In this document: positions 61,938-64,000 of the stretch, piece by piece
Numbering within the stretch: the stretch's first letter is position 1
How the letters are laid out: every line of letters starts with the position of its first letter
The notes under the pieces: generated by a model
Databases searched by the model: none
The model's input: only the letters and a program-made list of their open reading frames with translations
What the model was told of the DNA's origin: nothing
NCBI GenBank assembly: GCA_963920705.1
Contig: OY987230.1
Span: forward strand, 18,811,320 to 18,875,319
Direction: 5' to 3'
Source: Odiellus spinosus
Taxonomy: Eukaryota > Arthropoda > Arachnida > Opiliones > Phalangiidae
Length of the DNA: 64,000 nucleotides
Position numbers and translations under genes: made by a program

Positions 61938-64000
61938 ATTTTCCTGTATTTTTACAGGGGGTGTTTTTTTACAGGGGTGTATTTTTACAGGGGGTGTATT
62001 TTTACAGGGGGTGTATTTTTACAGGGGGTGTATTTTTACAGGGGGTGTATTTTTACAGGGGGTGTATTTTTACAAGGGGTGTATTTTTACAGGGGGTGTA
62101 TTTTTACAGGGGGTGTATTTTTTACAGGGGGTGTATTTTTTACAGGGGGTGTATTTTTTACAGGGGGTGTATTTTTTACAGGGGGTGTATTTTTTACAGG
62201 GGGTGTATTTTTACAGGGGGTGCAATTTTACAAGGGGTGTAATTTTTACAGGGGGTGTATTTTTTACAGGGGGTGTATTTTTTACAGGGGGTGTATTTTT
62301 ACAGGGGGTGTATTTTTACAGGGGGTGTATTTTTACAAGGGCTGTATTTTTACAGGGGGTGTATTTTTACAGGGGGTGTATTTTTACAGGGGGTGTATTT
62401 TTACAGGGGTGTATTTTTACAAGGGGGGAATTTTTACAGGGGGTGTAATTTTACTAGGGGTGTAATTTTTACAGGGGGTGTATTTTTACAGGGGGTGTAT
62501 TTTTACAGGGGGTGTATTTTTACAGGGGGTGTATTTTTTACAGGGGGTGTATTTTTACAGGGGGTGTATTTTTACAGGGGGTGTATTTTTACAGGGGGTG
62601 TATTTTTACAGGGGTGTATTTTTACAAGGGGGGAATTTTTACAGATGGTGTAATTTTACTGGGGGTGTAATTTTTACAGGGGGTGTATTTTTACAGGGGG
62701 TGTATTTTTACAGGGGGTGTATTTTTACAGGGGGTGTATTTTTACAGGGGGTGTATTTTTTACAGGGGTGTATTTTTACAGGGGGTGCAATTTTACAAGG
62801 GGTGTAATTTTTACAGGGGGTGTATTTTTTACAGGGGGTGTATTTTTTACAGGGGGTGTATTTTTACAGGGGGTGTATTTTTACATCGGGTGTATTTTTA
62901 CAGGGGGTGTATTTTTACAGGGGGTGTATTTTTACAAGGGCTGTATTTTTACAGGGGGTGTATTTTTACAGGGGGTGTATTTTTACAAGGGCTGTATTTT
63001 TACAGGGGGTGTATTTTTACAGGGGGTGTATTTTTACAGGGGGTGTATTTTTACAGGGGGTGTATTTTTACAGGGGGTGTATTTTTACAGGGGGTGTATT
63101 TTTACAGGGGTGTATTTTTACAAGGGGGGAATTTTTACAGGGGGTGTAATTTTACTGGGGGTGTAATTTTTACAGGGGGTGTATTTTTACAGGGGGTGTA
63201 TTTTTACAGGGGGTGTATTTTTACAGGGGGTGTAATTTTACAGGGGGTGTAATTTTTACAGGGGGTGTATTTTTACAGGGGGTGTATTTTTATAGGGGGT
63301 GTATTTTAACAGGGGGTGTATTTTTACAGGGGGTGTTTTTTTACAGGGGGTGTATTTTTACAGGGGGTGTATTTTTACAGGGGTGTATTTTTACAGAGGG
63401 TGTATTTTTACAGGGGGTGTATTTTTACAGGGGGTGTATTTTTACAGGGGTGTATTTTTACAAGGGGGGAATTTTTACAGGGGGTGTAATTTTACTGGGG
63501 GTGTAATTTTTACAGGGGGTGTATTTTTACAGGGGGTGTATTTTTACAGGGGGTGTATTTTTACAGGGGGTGTAATTTTACAGGGGGTGTAATTTTTACA
63601 GGGGGTGTATTTTTACAGGGGGTGTATTTTTATAGGGGGTGTATTTTTACAGGGGGTGTATTTTTACAGGGGGTGTATTTTTACAGGGGGTGTATTTTTA
63701 CAGGGGGTGTATTTTTACAGGGGGTGTATTTTTACTGGGGGTTAATTTTTACAGGGGTTGTATTTTTACAGGGGTTGTATTTTTACAGGGGGTGTATTTT
63801 TACAGGGGGTGTATTATTACAGGGGATGTATTTTACAGGGGGTGTATTTTTACCGGGGGTGTATTTTTACAGGGGGTGTATTTTTACAGGGGGTGTATTT
63901 TTACAGGGGGTGTATTTTTACAGGGGGTGTATTTTTACAGGGGGTGTATTTTTACAGGGGGTGTATTTTTACAGGGGGTGTATTTTTACAGGGGGTGTAT
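61938..64000. repeat. Satellite block, 17-bp unit, about 120 copies, runs off the window
   Basis: The unit is GTATTTTTACAGGGGGT (17 bp), with 16- and 18-bp variants from T- or G-tract slippage. A distinctive run with ACAAGGGGGGAATTTTTACAG recurs near 62420, 62625, 63120 and 63470, showing a higher-order pattern. All open frames here (YRGCIFTGGVFLQG-type) are products of the repeat. Confidence 0.97.

Noticed and set aside
61961-63592. Many overlapping plus-strand frames of YRGCIFTGGVFLQG type
   Set aside because: These are shadows of the 17-bp satellite (period not a multiple of three, so all frames cycle through the same peptides).

Overview
This is a eukaryotic, AT-rich genomic window. It has multi-exon genes with GT-AG introns, many short terminal-inverted-repeat elements and long minisatellite arrays. 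The gene set (a CG32809/AGAP005037-type AIP3-domain coiled-coil gene, ZC3H10, RBM48 and DCAKD) fits a bilaterian animal. An arthropod is the best guess, but I cannot name a species.

About 63% of the window (7577-47645, + strand) is one large gene of the SRCIN1 (p140Cap)/KIAA1217 (SKT) family. I traced 20 exons by joining reading phase across every splice junction. They give 3600 nt, i.e. 1199 codons plus stop, with no phase conflict. The N-terminus is missing because the first exon found opens in phase 0 with no start codon. The order is: a conserved N-terminal segment, the AIP3-type domain (exons 2-3), proline-rich linkers and an SPERR repeat (exons 4-7), a run of small phase-1 cassette exons (9-13), a coiled-coil core (14-18), and a 1.27-kb GC-rich last exon with polyproline and a second coiled coil. 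An AT-rich probable 3'UTR and intergenic tract follows to about 51.7 kb.

Three compact housekeeping genes lie between 51.7 and 57.1 kb. RBM48 (- strand, 3 exons, minor-spliceosome factor) and ZC3H10 (+ strand, single exon, three CCCH fingers) are divergent from a shared ~0.8-kb intergenic region. DCAKD (- strand, 5 exons, dephospho-CoA kinase) converges on ZC3H10. Their introns are 63-175 bp, against up to 7.3 kb in the large gene.

The rest is repeat. At least a dozen MITE-like or foldback families with recognisable inverted ends sit in the introns. Some are nested, and one nested insertion can be read against an empty-site copy. A 31-32 bp minisatellite fills 8.7-9.9 kb. From 57.2 kb the window is almost all repeat: a ~2.1-kb composite inverted-repeat element, then a >4.3-kb satellite complex (62-, 24-, 15-, 16- and 17-bp units) that runs off the right edge. 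I see no transposase, rRNA, CRISPR or bacterial-type system. The long open frames in the satellite are repeat artefacts.
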